NCBI GenBank assembly: GCA_030445275.1
Contig: JAUCSE010000004.1
Coordinates: forward strand, 1-56,913
DNA length: 56,913 bases
Source: Mucilaginibacter sp.
GTDB lineage: Bacteria > Bacteroidota > Bacteroidia > Sphingobacteriales > Sphingobacteriaceae
Direction: 5' to 3'
Below are positions 16,665 through 23,980 of the stretch, one piece after another. The position numbers and the translations under genes are program-made. The notes beneath the pieces were generated by a model. The model did no database searches, was not told where the DNA came from, and was given only the letters and a program-made list of their open reading frames with translations. Position 1 is the first letter of the stretch. The number at the start of each line of letters is the position of its first letter.

Positions 16665-18215
16665 TTGATAAAAGAATTAATTATCGATTCATCCCCAAAT
16701 GGAGCTACCATTGCATTATTACAGGACAAACAACTTGTAGAACTTCATAAAGAGCAAGTCAGCAACAATTATACTGTTGGTGACATTTATCTTGGGCGTA
16801 TAAAGAAAATTATGCCCAGTTTAAATGCAGCCTTTGTAGATGTTGGCTACGAGAAGGATGCCTTTTTGCATTATCTTGATCTTGGTCCGCAGGTGCAAAG
16901 CCTGCTTAAATTAACCAAGCAAGTACGTAGCGGGGGATACCAATCGAAGCTTTTGGATGGCTTTAAGCTGGAAGGTGATATTAACAAAGGAGGAAAGATC
17001 TCTGAGATATTATCAAAAAACCAGCTTATACCGGTACAAATAGCTAAGGAACCTATATCAACCAAAGGACCGCGCTTAAGCTCTGATCTTTCAATAGCTG
17101 GCCGATATGTGGTATTAGTACCATTTTCGGAGGCTATCTCTATTTCTAAAAAAATAAAGAGCAATACAGAGCGAAACAGGTTACGGAAGGTTGTTGAAAG
17201 TATTAAGCCAAAACATTTTGGCGTTATTATCCGCACAGTATCTGAAGGTAAAGGGGTTGAAGAATTACAGAAAGACCTGCTTGATCTGATATCAAAATGG
17301 GAATCATTTATTACCAAACTACCATCTGTTGAACCATCAAAGAAGGTTTTGGGCGAAATTGGACGTACATCAACCATCCTCAGGGATATATTGAACCCCG
17401 ATTTTCAGCACATTTATGTAAATGATAATGGTATGTTCGAAGAAATTCGCTCATACATCCATGAAATATCGCCCGATATGGAAAGTATAGTTCGTATGCA
17501 CAAGCATAAGGAACCTATATTTGAACATTTTGGCATTGATAAACAGATTAAAGGAGCTTTTGGTAAAACAGTGAACCTTGCCGGTGGCGCTTATCTGGTT
17601 ATTGAACATACTGAGGCATTACACGTTATTGACGTTAACAGCGGTAACCGTACAGCCAGTAAAGAAAATCAGGAAGAGAATGCCTACCAGGTAAATAAAG
17701 AAGCAGCCAAAGAAATTGCCAGGCAGTTACGCTTGCGTGATATGGGCGGCATTGTGGTTATTGATTTTATTGATATGCACAAGCCGCAGAACCGTAAGGA
17801 ACTGTTTGATTATTTACGCGCCGAAATGCTGTATGACAGGGCGAAGCACACCATTTTACCTCCGAGTAAATTTGGTTTAGTGCAGGTTACCCGTCAAAGG
17901 GTAAGGCCCGAAATGAATATTGTTACCAGCGAAGTGTGCCCAACCTGTAATGGTACAGGTACCATAAGGCCAACCATTTTGCTGATGGATGATATTGAAA
18001 ATAACTTCAATTATATTTTAGATGAGCAAAATGAAAAGGGTATAACCCTGGTTGTTCATCCTTATATTGAAGCTTATATTAAAAAAGGTATCTACAACCG
18101 CCAAATGAAGTGGTTTGTAAAGTATAGCCAGTGGATCAAGGTTAAAAGCAACCCTGCTTACCAGATCACCGAATTTCATTTCTTTTCATCAAAAGACGAA
18201 GAAATAAAGCTGTAA
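16665..18215 (+). CDS. rng: Ribonuclease E/G family protein
   Basis: 516 residues, RNase G length without an RNase E scaffold tail. The start is TTG at 16665 with GGAG six bases upstream; no ATG gives the conserved IKELIIDSSPNG start. The S1 RNA-binding domain spans about 37-130. The DNase I-like catalytic part includes Asp323 in HVIDVNSGNRT and Asp367 in VVIDFIDM, the two magnesium ligands. The zinc-link is CPTC (Cys425, Cys428) in VCPTCNGTGTIRP. It processes rRNA and turns over mRNA. The rare TTG start and the hairpins just upstream could keep expression low, reminiscent of RNase E autoregulation through its leader, though that is inference. Confidence 0.95.
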   Translation: MIKELIIDSSPNGATIALLQDKQLVELHKEQVSNNYTVGDIYLGRIKKIMPSLNAAFVDVGYEKDAFLHYLDLGPQVQSLLKLTKQVRSGGYQSKLLDGFKLEGDINKGGKISEILSKNQLIPVQIAKEPISTKGPRLSSDLSIAGRYVVLVPFSEAISISKKIKSNTERNRLRKVVESIKPKHFGVIIRTVSEGKGVEELQKDLLDLISKWESFITKLPSVEPSKKVLGEIGRTSTILRDILNPDFQHIYVNDNGMFEEIRSYIHEISPDMESIVRMHKHKEPIFEHFGIDKQIKGAFGKTVNLAGGAYLVIEHTEALHVIDVNSGNRTASKENQEENAYQVNKEAAKEIARQLRLRDMGGIVVIDFIDMHKPQNRKELFDYLRAEMLYDRAKHTILPPSKFGLVQVTRQRVRPEMNIVTSEVCPTCNGTGTIRPTILLMDDIENNFNYILDEQNEKGITLVVHPYIEAYIKKGIYNRQMKWFVKYSQWIKVKSNPAYQITEFHFFSSKDEEIKL

Positions 18216-18827
18216 AGGAATTGTGAGATGTGCAGCTATGCAGATTTCAAAAGTGCAGATGTTTTAATTAACATCTGCACTTTTTGTTTATAGATCGATT
18301 GGTTTCTGGGTGATGATTAAACACTGCGTTATTGTAAATACAGTGGGTGAGTCATTACGCGTGCTTCTTTTGTCTGAACCGCGATTAACCAGATTTTTCA
18401 CGAATTAATTTTTTTATTGGTGTTCAAGAGGGCTTCGCCGTTAAAGGATTAGTCGGATTTTTTCTCAGTATAAAAAATAAAATCCATGCCATTGAGCGAT
18501 AGCGTGGCAATCTCCTTTCTCCCCGCGCGTCATTGCGAGGTACGAAGCAATCTCTACACAGGCAGGTCAGCTATGTAGGTTTGTTCTGTACAGCATAGAG
18601 ATTGCTTCGTACCTCGCAATGACGTGGTGGTTAGAGTGGAACACTGGCACATAGTGCCAGTGTTCCACTTTTGTTCGGGTTTTGGGGACACTGGAACACG
18701 GAACAAAACGCTAAAACGGCGGAGCATCGTGCAATCTACATGTTGCTAATTAAATTAGTAAATCGGCTGCTCATTTCCAATATAATCTGCATATTTGCAC
18801 ATCTATAATCTGCACATCTAAAGAAAT
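18216..18827. repeat. 612-bp gap made of four kinds of palindromic repeat
   Basis: There is no credible gene. Contents: GATGTGCAGAT-family hairpin at 18226-18285 (inner stem ACATCTGCAC); AT-rich remnant 18300-18480; a GTCATTGCGAGG element with perfect 28-bp arms at 18528-18555 and 18597-18624; a separate hairpin at 18635-18669 with 16-bp arms (AGTGGAACACTGGCAC) and a 3-base loop, plus a diverged partial copy at about 18694-18712; and a second GATGTGCAGAT cluster at 18785-18822, ending just before radA. These could terminate rng transcription and insulate radA. Confidence 0.85.
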
Positions 18828-20273
18828 ATGGCTAAATCAAAGATCGCGTACTTTTGTCAAAGCTGTGGCTTTGAATCGGCTAAATGGCTGGGCAAATGCC
18901 CTTCGTGCCAGCAATGGAACACTTTTGTTGAGGAGATTATTGACAAAGGTAACACCACATCGGTACCTACCTGGAAAGTTACCTCCAATACCCAGCAGCG
19001 TGCCAATAAGCCGGTAGAGGTGGCTGATATTACCTTTAGCGAAGAACGCCGTATGTTAACCCCCGATAAGGAGTTTAACCGTGTTTTAGGTGGCGGTATA
19101 GTAGCCGGATCGCTGGTGCTTATCGGTGGCGAGCCAGGTATAGGTAAATCAACGCTGATGCTGCAGCTGGCACTCAATATGCCTAATCTGAAGGTACTTT
19201 ATGTATCAGGCGAGGAAAGTGAAAGGCAGATCAAGATGAGAGCTGAGCGTTTGGTGCCGGAAGCGCTAAATTCTAAATCTCAAACGCTAAATTCTAGTTC
19301 CGAAATTAACAAGGGCTGTTTTATATTAACCGAAACCTCTACCCAAAACATATTTAAGCAGATTGAGGCATTAGAGCCCGACTTGGTAGTAATCGACTCG
19401 ATACAAACGCTCCATTCATCACATATTGAATCAACTCCGGGCAGTGTATCGCAGGTGCGCGAATGTACTGCCGAAATGCTGCGTTTTGCCAAAGAAACCT
19501 CTACGCCGGTATTCCTGATAGGTCATATCACCAAAGATGGTATGATAGCCGGCCCCAAAATACTAGAGCATATGGTTGATACCGTTTTGCAATTTGAGGG
19601 CGACAGGCATCATGTTTACCGCATATTACGCACCGTAAAAAACAGGTTTGGCTCGGCATCCGAACTGGGTATTTACGAAATGCTGGGCGAGGGGCTAAGA
19701 GAGGTATCCAATCCGTCAGAAATATTACTGTCACAGCGTGACGAACCTTTAAGCGGCATTACCATATCGGCAACTTTAGAAGGGATGCGCCCCATGCTGA
19801 TTGAAACCCAGGCATTGGTAAGTACATCTGCTTATGGCACACCACAACGTACTGCCACAGGTTTTGATACCAAACGGATGAGCATGCTGCTGGCTGTGTT
19901 GGAAAAACGCTGCGGCTTCAGACTAGGTGCCAAGGATGTGTTTTTGAATATAACCGGAGGCATCAGGGTTGAAGACCCGGCTATTGATCTGGGACTTGCT
20001 GCTGCCATTATTTCGTCGCATGAGGATATTCCTATACCTTTTAAAACCTGTTTTGCAGGTGAGCTTGGCTTATCTGGTGAGATCAGGGCGGTGAACCGGG
20101 TAGAACAACGTATTGCTGAAGCTCAAAAACTGGGCTTTAACCAGATATTTATATCTAAATATAACCTGCCATCAGGCGGTCAGGACAAAAAACGGATGGA
20201 CCTGTCGCGTTATGATATCGAAATAAAAATTGTAAGCAGTATTGAGGAGGTTTTTGGACTGCTGTTTGGATGA
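18828..20273 (+). CDS. radA: DNA repair protein RadA
   Basis: 481 residues. An N-terminal zinc finger uses Cys10, Cys13, Cys24 and Cys27. The RecA-like ATPase has Walker A in GEPGIGKST (101-109) and the RadA-specific KNRFG motif at 271-275. The C-terminal Lon-like domain includes LNITGGIRVEDPAIDLGLA. RadA drives branch migration in recombinational repair. One oddity: between MRAERLVPEA and CFILTETSTQNIF, where homologues need only a few residues, about 15 Ser/Asn-rich residues (146-161) are encoded by a 21-bp-period direct repeat resembling intergenic repeats. Reading frame is kept, so the protein is probably functional. Confidence 0.95.
   Translation: MAKSKIAYFCQSCGFESAKWLGKCPSCQQWNTFVEEIIDKGNTTSVPTWKVTSNTQQRANKPVEVADITFSEERRMLTPDKEFNRVLGGGIVAGSLVLIGGEPGIGKSTLMLQLALNMPNLKVLYVSGEESERQIKMRAERLVPEALNSKSQTLNSSSEINKGCFILTETSTQNIFKQIEALEPDLVVIDSIQTLHSSHIESTPGSVSQVRECTAEMLRFAKETSTPVFLIGHITKDGMIAGPKILEHMVDTVLQFEGDRHHVYRILRTVKNRFGSASELGIYEMLGEGLREVSNPSEILLSQRDEPLSGITISATLEGMRPMLIETQALVSTSAYGTPQRTATGFDTKRMSMLLAVLEKRCGFRLGAKDVFLNITGGIRVEDPAIDLGLAAAIISSHEDIPIPFKTCFAGELGLSGEIRAVNRVEQRIAEAQKLGFNQIFISKYNLPSGGQDKKRMDLSRYDIEIKIVSSIEEVFGLLFG
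19264..19296 (+). repeat. In-frame direct repeat inside radA
   Basis: CGCTAAATTCTA occurs at 19264-19275 and again at 19285-19296, period 21, so it adds whole codons (EALNSKSQTLNSSSE). It lies between the Walker A strand and the CFILTETS strand of RadA, at a surface loop. The CTAAATTCTA style is typical of low-complexity intergenic DNA rather than of this gene. Confidence 0.7.
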
Positions 20274-20289
20274 TTTTTGGGACTAATGG

Positions 20290-20460
20290 ACTTTAGGATT
20301 TTGGACGAAGGACTAATTCGGGATAAAAGACAAAGGACAAAAGGTAAAACTGCTTATCGAGTATTTATCTTTTGTCCTTTTCTGATCTTATATCTATAAG
20401 TCCTTTATCTATAGGTCCTTTGTCTCAAAGTCCTTTTGTCCAAAGGTCCTAAAGTCCCGA
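20290..20460. repeat. Inverted repeat of the GGACTTTAGGAC family
   Basis: The left part (GACTAATGGACTTTAGGATT, then GGACGAAGGAC) is matched in reverse by GTCCTTTTGTCC and AGGTCCTAAAGTCCC at about 20430-20460. Inner units ACAAAGGACAAAAGG and CTTTTGTCCTTTTC also pair. It separates the convergent radA and NHL-repeat genes, and its right arm runs into the NHL gene and supplies that gene's stop codon. Confidence 0.8.
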
Positions 20461-21828
20461 AGGTGGTACTACTTTACGGATACGGTTGTTGCCATTATCA
20501 GCTACCCAGATATTTCCGCTGGCATCAGCAACAATGCCTTGAGGCGAATTAAACAAGGCACTTGTACCGTTGCCATCGGCAAAACCTATCCCGGTTGCAC
20601 TGCCGGCTATGGATAATATAACCTTATTGGTAGTTATTTCCATTATACGCCCGCTTTGATCAGATATAAATAAGTTTCCCTTAGCATCAAATGTGATAGC
20701 GCCTGGACGGCCAATTAAACCGGTTAATTTAGGACCGCCAACAACGGTTGTAACTACCCCTGCTGCTGTTATTTTGCGTATAGCGTAGTTCAGCAGATCG
20801 GCCACATAAATATTGCCCTGTGCATCAAGCGCTATAGCATCCGGCGTATTAAACGTGGCAGTGGTAGCGGTGACATTATCTAAATAACCTGCTGTTGTGG
20901 TACCTGCTACAGTGGTTACTACACCAGCAGCTGTAACTTTACGGATAAGATTGTTACCACGATCGGCCACATATATGTTACCCTGTGCATCTATAGCCAA
21001 ACCCCGAGGACTATTAAATGTGGCGCTGGTACCGGTTCCATTAGCATAACCGGCATCGCCGCTGCCTGCAAAGGTACTTACAACACCGGCTGCCGATATT
21101 TTACGTATCATATTGTTACCCATATCAGCTACAAAAATATTGCCCGAAGCATCAACCGCCAGGCTTTGTGGCGAGTAAAATTTAGCGCTTGCAGCAGGGC
21201 CGTCTACGTAGCCTATAGTTCCATCTCCTGATATCGTTGTTACCACACCAGCTGGTGTAACTTTCCTTATAGCGCTATTAAAAGAGTCGGCCACATATAG
21301 GTTACCGCTGGCATCTATAGCAATTCCTTGCGGGCCGCTAAAAAAGGCTGCTGTACCTGTACCATCAATTAAACCGGTTGATGTATTGCCTGCAACCGAG
21401 GTCACTGTACCAGCGGCTGTTGACAGATCAGCACTAGTAGTAAATTGTATCATGTTGCCATAACCCGTACCTGTGCTATTGGTGGCAAAAGCTCTTAAAT
21501 AATAAGTGGTTTTAGGGCTTAGGCCGGTTATTTTACTGGTAAAGCCCAGCTGGTTAACCGTGTCTGTACTTTTAGAGTCGGCTATACTGGGGCTTTGGTT
21601 GCTTTTGCTCCAGCATACACCGTAGGCGGTTACACTACTGGTAAGTGTTTCGGTGATAAGGCCACCACTATGGGCACTTGTAGCTGCAGCATCAATAGTA
21701 ACATCAGTTGTGGTTAAAACTGGTACAGTGCCAGGTGTGCTTGAACTTTTAGAACATCCGGTAATGGTTAAGATAGTAACCAATAGGAATGCAGCAAATG
21801 ACATTGATTTAGTTAGGGTTTTGTTCAT
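20449..21828 (-). CDS. NHL-repeat lipoprotein with a fibronectin III-like domain
   Basis: 459 residues. The lipobox TITGC (Cys25) marks a lipoprotein. Residues about 38-130 form a fibronectin III-like domain (TYYLRAFATNSTGTGYGNMIQF). From about 140 to the end are six NHL blades, each of the form SPQGIAIDASGNLYVADxxNxxIRKVTxAGVVTT. NHL propellers bind proteins, RNA or carbohydrate; here, on the cell surface, the ligand is unknown. The last residues (PSGL) and the TAG stop (20449-20451) fall within the intergenic repeat, so the C-terminus was probably trimmed or replaced when the repeat arrived, although the sixth blade looks complete. It is transcribed alone. Confidence 0.88.
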   Translation of the reverse strand: MNKTLTKSMSFAAFLLVTILTITGCSKSSSTPGTVPVLTTTDVTIDAAATSAHSGGLITETLTSSVTAYGVCWSKSNQSPSIADSKSTDTVNQLGFTSKITGLSPKTTYYLRAFATNSTGTGYGNMIQFTTSADLSTAAGTVTSVAGNTSTGLIDGTGTAAFFSGPQGIAIDASGNLYVADSFNSAIRKVTPAGVVTTISGDGTIGYVDGPAASAKFYSPQSLAVDASGNIFVADMGNNMIRKISAAGVVSTFAGSGDAGYANGTGTSATFNSPRGLAIDAQGNIYVADRGNNLIRKVTAAGVVTTVAGTTTAGYLDNVTATTATFNTPDAIALDAQGNIYVADLLNYAIRKITAAGVVTTVVGGPKLTGLIGRPGAITFDAKGNLFISDQSGRIMEITTNKVILSIAGSATGIGFADGNGTSALFNSPQGIVADASGNIWVADNGNNRIRKVVPPSGL

Positions 21829-22084
21829 GTGAGTTAATAGATTAAGTAATAAGTATGTTTATTAAGCACTTTATTAACTCCATACGCTGCTGCATATTAT
21901 TTAGTAACAGAGCATTTAACAATTCTTAACAAAAGGTGTTAAATAGTGTAAAAGAGGCATGTAAAATGGCCTTTGCGATCTGCAAACGCAGTTTTTAGAA
22001 GCATGAGGTTATGTATAGATGCGGTGATTTACTGCGTAGCAACATTTTGCCTATATAATTGTTACAATTCTATAAACAATAAAT

Positions 22085-22549
22085 ATGAAATTATACCTGT
22101 TTCCAGCCGTTCTGCTACTCTCAACCACTGTTTTGGCCCAGCAGCATACAGTTTTACCGCACGGCATGATTTATGGGCAAAAGCCAGATACGGTGGCTAT
22201 GATGGCAGCTACCAAAGTAGAGGCATTTATGGGCAAAAAAACGCGAATCAGCACTACAATAACCGGCAGGGTGATCAGGGTTACCCGGCAAAAGGGGGGA
22301 TGGTTTGAGTTAGATGCAGGCAGTGGTAAAATAATAGCGGCACATTTTAAAAATTATAATATCAATATTCCTGCTGATCTGGCCGGACGAAGGGTGATTA
22401 TTGAAGGAGTGGCTGCTAAACAATTTATTGCTGATGATCTGCAACACCTTGCAGGTGATACGGTTGTTGGTAAAAAGCAGCACAAGGTAAAAACAAATCC
22501 TAAAAGAGAGTTGACTTTCGAAGTAAAAGGACTTTTGGTTGATAAGTAG
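22085..22549 (+). CDS. Periplasmic DUF4920-type OB-fold protein
   Basis: 154 residues. Signal peptide 1-18 (MKLYLFPAVLLLSTTVLAQ). The mature part has HGMIYGQKPD, then an OB-like beta barrel TTITGRVIRVTRQKGGWFELDAGSG, AAHFKNYNINIPADLAGRRVIIEGVA, and QHLAGD. This combination matches my memory of DUF4920 proteins, which are small periplasmic proteins of unknown function, sometimes near copper or redox genes. Nothing in the neighbourhood hints at a role. The gene stands alone between the divergent NHL lipoprotein and the convergent beta-barrel gene (34-bp gap). Confidence 0.75.
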   Translation: MKLYLFPAVLLLSTTVLAQQHTVLPHGMIYGQKPDTVAMMAATKVEAFMGKKTRISTTITGRVIRVTRQKGGWFELDAGSGKIIAAHFKNYNINIPADLAGRRVIIEGVAAKQFIADDLQHLAGDTVVGKKQHKVKTNPKRELTFEVKGLLVDK

Positions 22550-22583
22550 GCCTTCCGGGTTCCCCTGAAAGGAAAGATTGCTG

Positions 22584-23069
22584 CTATTGATTAAGTTTAT
22601 TGAAGGAAAAGTTATAAGTTAACCGCAGGCCTACAAGTGGTGTACCGTTATCTTTGAGCGTGATATAATCGCAATGGAAACCCAGGTCAATAACATCCCT
22701 GGTGGTTGAAAGAAGAATAAAACCAATTCCTGCAGTTCCGCCATAACCGTCAGAATCACCATCAAGGTTGCCAATGTGCCCAAGTGCTCCGAGCGAACCG
22801 TAAATATCTGGGCTGAAGTAATACCTTCCCCCAAAACTAGCATAAACCACATAGGGAGTTTCGGCGCCAAGGGCGGGAGTTATACTTATGAACCGGTTGA
22901 TCTTTACTTCGCCTTGCAATATACCGCCAAAACCGGCACCCTCTCTTGTCGAGTTAAGGGCTAATCCAACTCCGATGGCGTTTTTTGCCTGTGCGTATAC
23001 AAAACTAGCACTAAAAACAAGGCCGCAAGTAATTAATGTAAGCCTTAAGGTTTTATACAGGATACTCAT
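22584..23069 (-). CDS. Small outer-membrane beta-barrel protein
   Basis: 161 residues. A signal peptide (about 1-26, ending SFVYAQ) precedes alternating strands rich in Gly and aromatics: IGVGLALNSTREGAGFGGILQGE, SITPALGAETPYVVYASFGGRYYF, SLGALGHIGNLDG, GTAGIGFILLS, and GLRLTYNFSF at the C-terminus ending near Phe, typical of an outer-membrane barrel with about eight strands. It resembles the OmpA-like or 'outer membrane beta-barrel' small proteins. Function is unknown. It ends close to the DUF4920 gene and begins 122 bp before a terminator region, so it is probably monocistronic. Confidence 0.72.
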   Translation of the reverse strand: MSILYKTLRLTLITCGLVFSASFVYAQAKNAIGVGLALNSTREGAGFGGILQGEVKINRFISITPALGAETPYVVYASFGGRYYFSPDIYGSLGALGHIGNLDGDSDGYGGTAGIGFILLSTTRDVIDLGFHCDYITLKDNGTPLVGLRLTYNFSFNKLNQ

Positions 23070-23139
23070 AAAATGCAGGATAGGTTTTGTAATTTACTAA
23101 ATACAAGCAAGGAATTAATTGAGTGGCAAAGGAAAATAA

Positions 23140-23172
23140 ATAAAAGTCACCCGGTATATGAATGACTTTTAT
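23140..23172. terminator. Terminator of the acyl-carrier-like gene
   Basis: The 10-bp arms ATAAAAGTCA (23140-23149) and TGACTTTTAT (23163-23172) pair around a 13-base loop. It lies 20 bp beyond the stop codon of the minus-strand gene at 23192. Confidence 0.75.
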
Positions 23173-23191
23173 TCAATAAATATTTTGCGTC

Positions 23192-23884
23192 TTAAAATTT
23201 AGCATCACGGGTTAATACAGATGGCTCCATATATAACTCGGCTGTAAAAAGTTCTTTTATTTTTTGTGATATTTCTGCACGGTTAACAGTAGCGGTATCG
23301 CGTCTGCATTTCAGGTAATGCTCTCTCGCTACTTTTTCGGCCAGGTCGCCAAGCGTTTTTACTTTGAGCTCTTTGCCAAATTTTCCCGCAAGCATTAAAC
23401 CGGTAGATGCGATTAACATTCCGGCTAAAGCCATTACCGGTTGTTGAAAGAAGAAGCCTGTTAAGGAAGCTAAAAGCACGAATACGAATGCCCCCACTAT
23501 GCCTTGCTTGGGTTGCAAAAGGTTAATTTTAAAGCCCATTTCTTTTTCAATTTCGGCAATTACCTCTAAACGGGTATCGCGTGGAAAAATATCTGCTAAT
23601 TTAGTTTGTGGTTTTATTAACTCCTTTGGCGGCGAAATGGTGGAGTTAATAGCATTGCGTATTTTATAAAATGCCTGCTGAGTGGTACAACTATCGTTAT
23701 TGGTTTGTTTTACCTTTTCAACAACAATGTCGCAAAGTTTACCAAAGGTCTTAACATCTTTACAGGATGTATCGTCTAAACGGATATTAAAGGATTTTTC
23801 AATTTTTACAAGAACATCACCTATATCTTCAGGATCAACGTTATTCAGGTTGAATGCCTGTGTATTATTCGAAGTAACTTTCAA
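23192..23884 (-). CDS. Unrecognised membrane protein with two acyl-carrier-like repeats
   Basis: 230 residues, no family that I can name with certainty. Residues 17-59 (EDIGDVLVKIEKSFNIRL, then VKTFGKLCDIVVEKV) resemble an acyl carrier protein helix bundle without the phosphopantetheine DSL serine. Residues 104-121 (LEVIAEIEKEMGFKI) and 174-190 (VKTLGDLAEKVAREH) resemble the same two helices again, but here two membrane helices (about 127-146 and 150-168) are inserted between them. The middle stretch ISPPKELIKPQTKLADIFPR links the two. Thus it looks like a duplicated carrier-like domain split by a membrane hairpin. No signal peptide. No obvious operon partner; carB precedes it on the same strand about 96 bp away. 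No function is assigned. Confidence 0.75.
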   Translation of the reverse strand: MKVTSNNTQAFNLNNVDPEDIGDVLVKIEKSFNIRLDDTSCKDVKTFGKLCDIVVEKVKQTNNDSCTTQQAFYKIRNAINSTISPPKELIKPQTKLADIFPRDTRLEVIAEIEKEMGFKINLLQPKQGIVGAFVFVLLASLTGFFFQQPVMALAGMLIASTGLMLAGKFGKELKVKTLGDLAEKVAREHYLKCRRDTATVNRAEISQKIKELFTAELYMEPSVLTRDAKF

Positions 23885-23980
23885 TCTATACTAACTAAGT
23901 TCAACAATAGTTTACCTGTAACCGGGGCTACAGGTAAATGTTATCAGGTATTAAACTACACCCGTAATTTAATGTTTTAA

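Noticed and set aside
16871..17377. 168-codon open frame on the minus strand
   Set aside because: It is antisense to the RNase E/G catalytic region, with a serine-rich composition typical of antisense frames.
18216..18827. Possible CRISPR array from repeated GATGTGCAGAT and GTCATTGCGAGG units
   Set aside because: Units are inverted and irregularly spaced, with no constant spacers and no cas genes.
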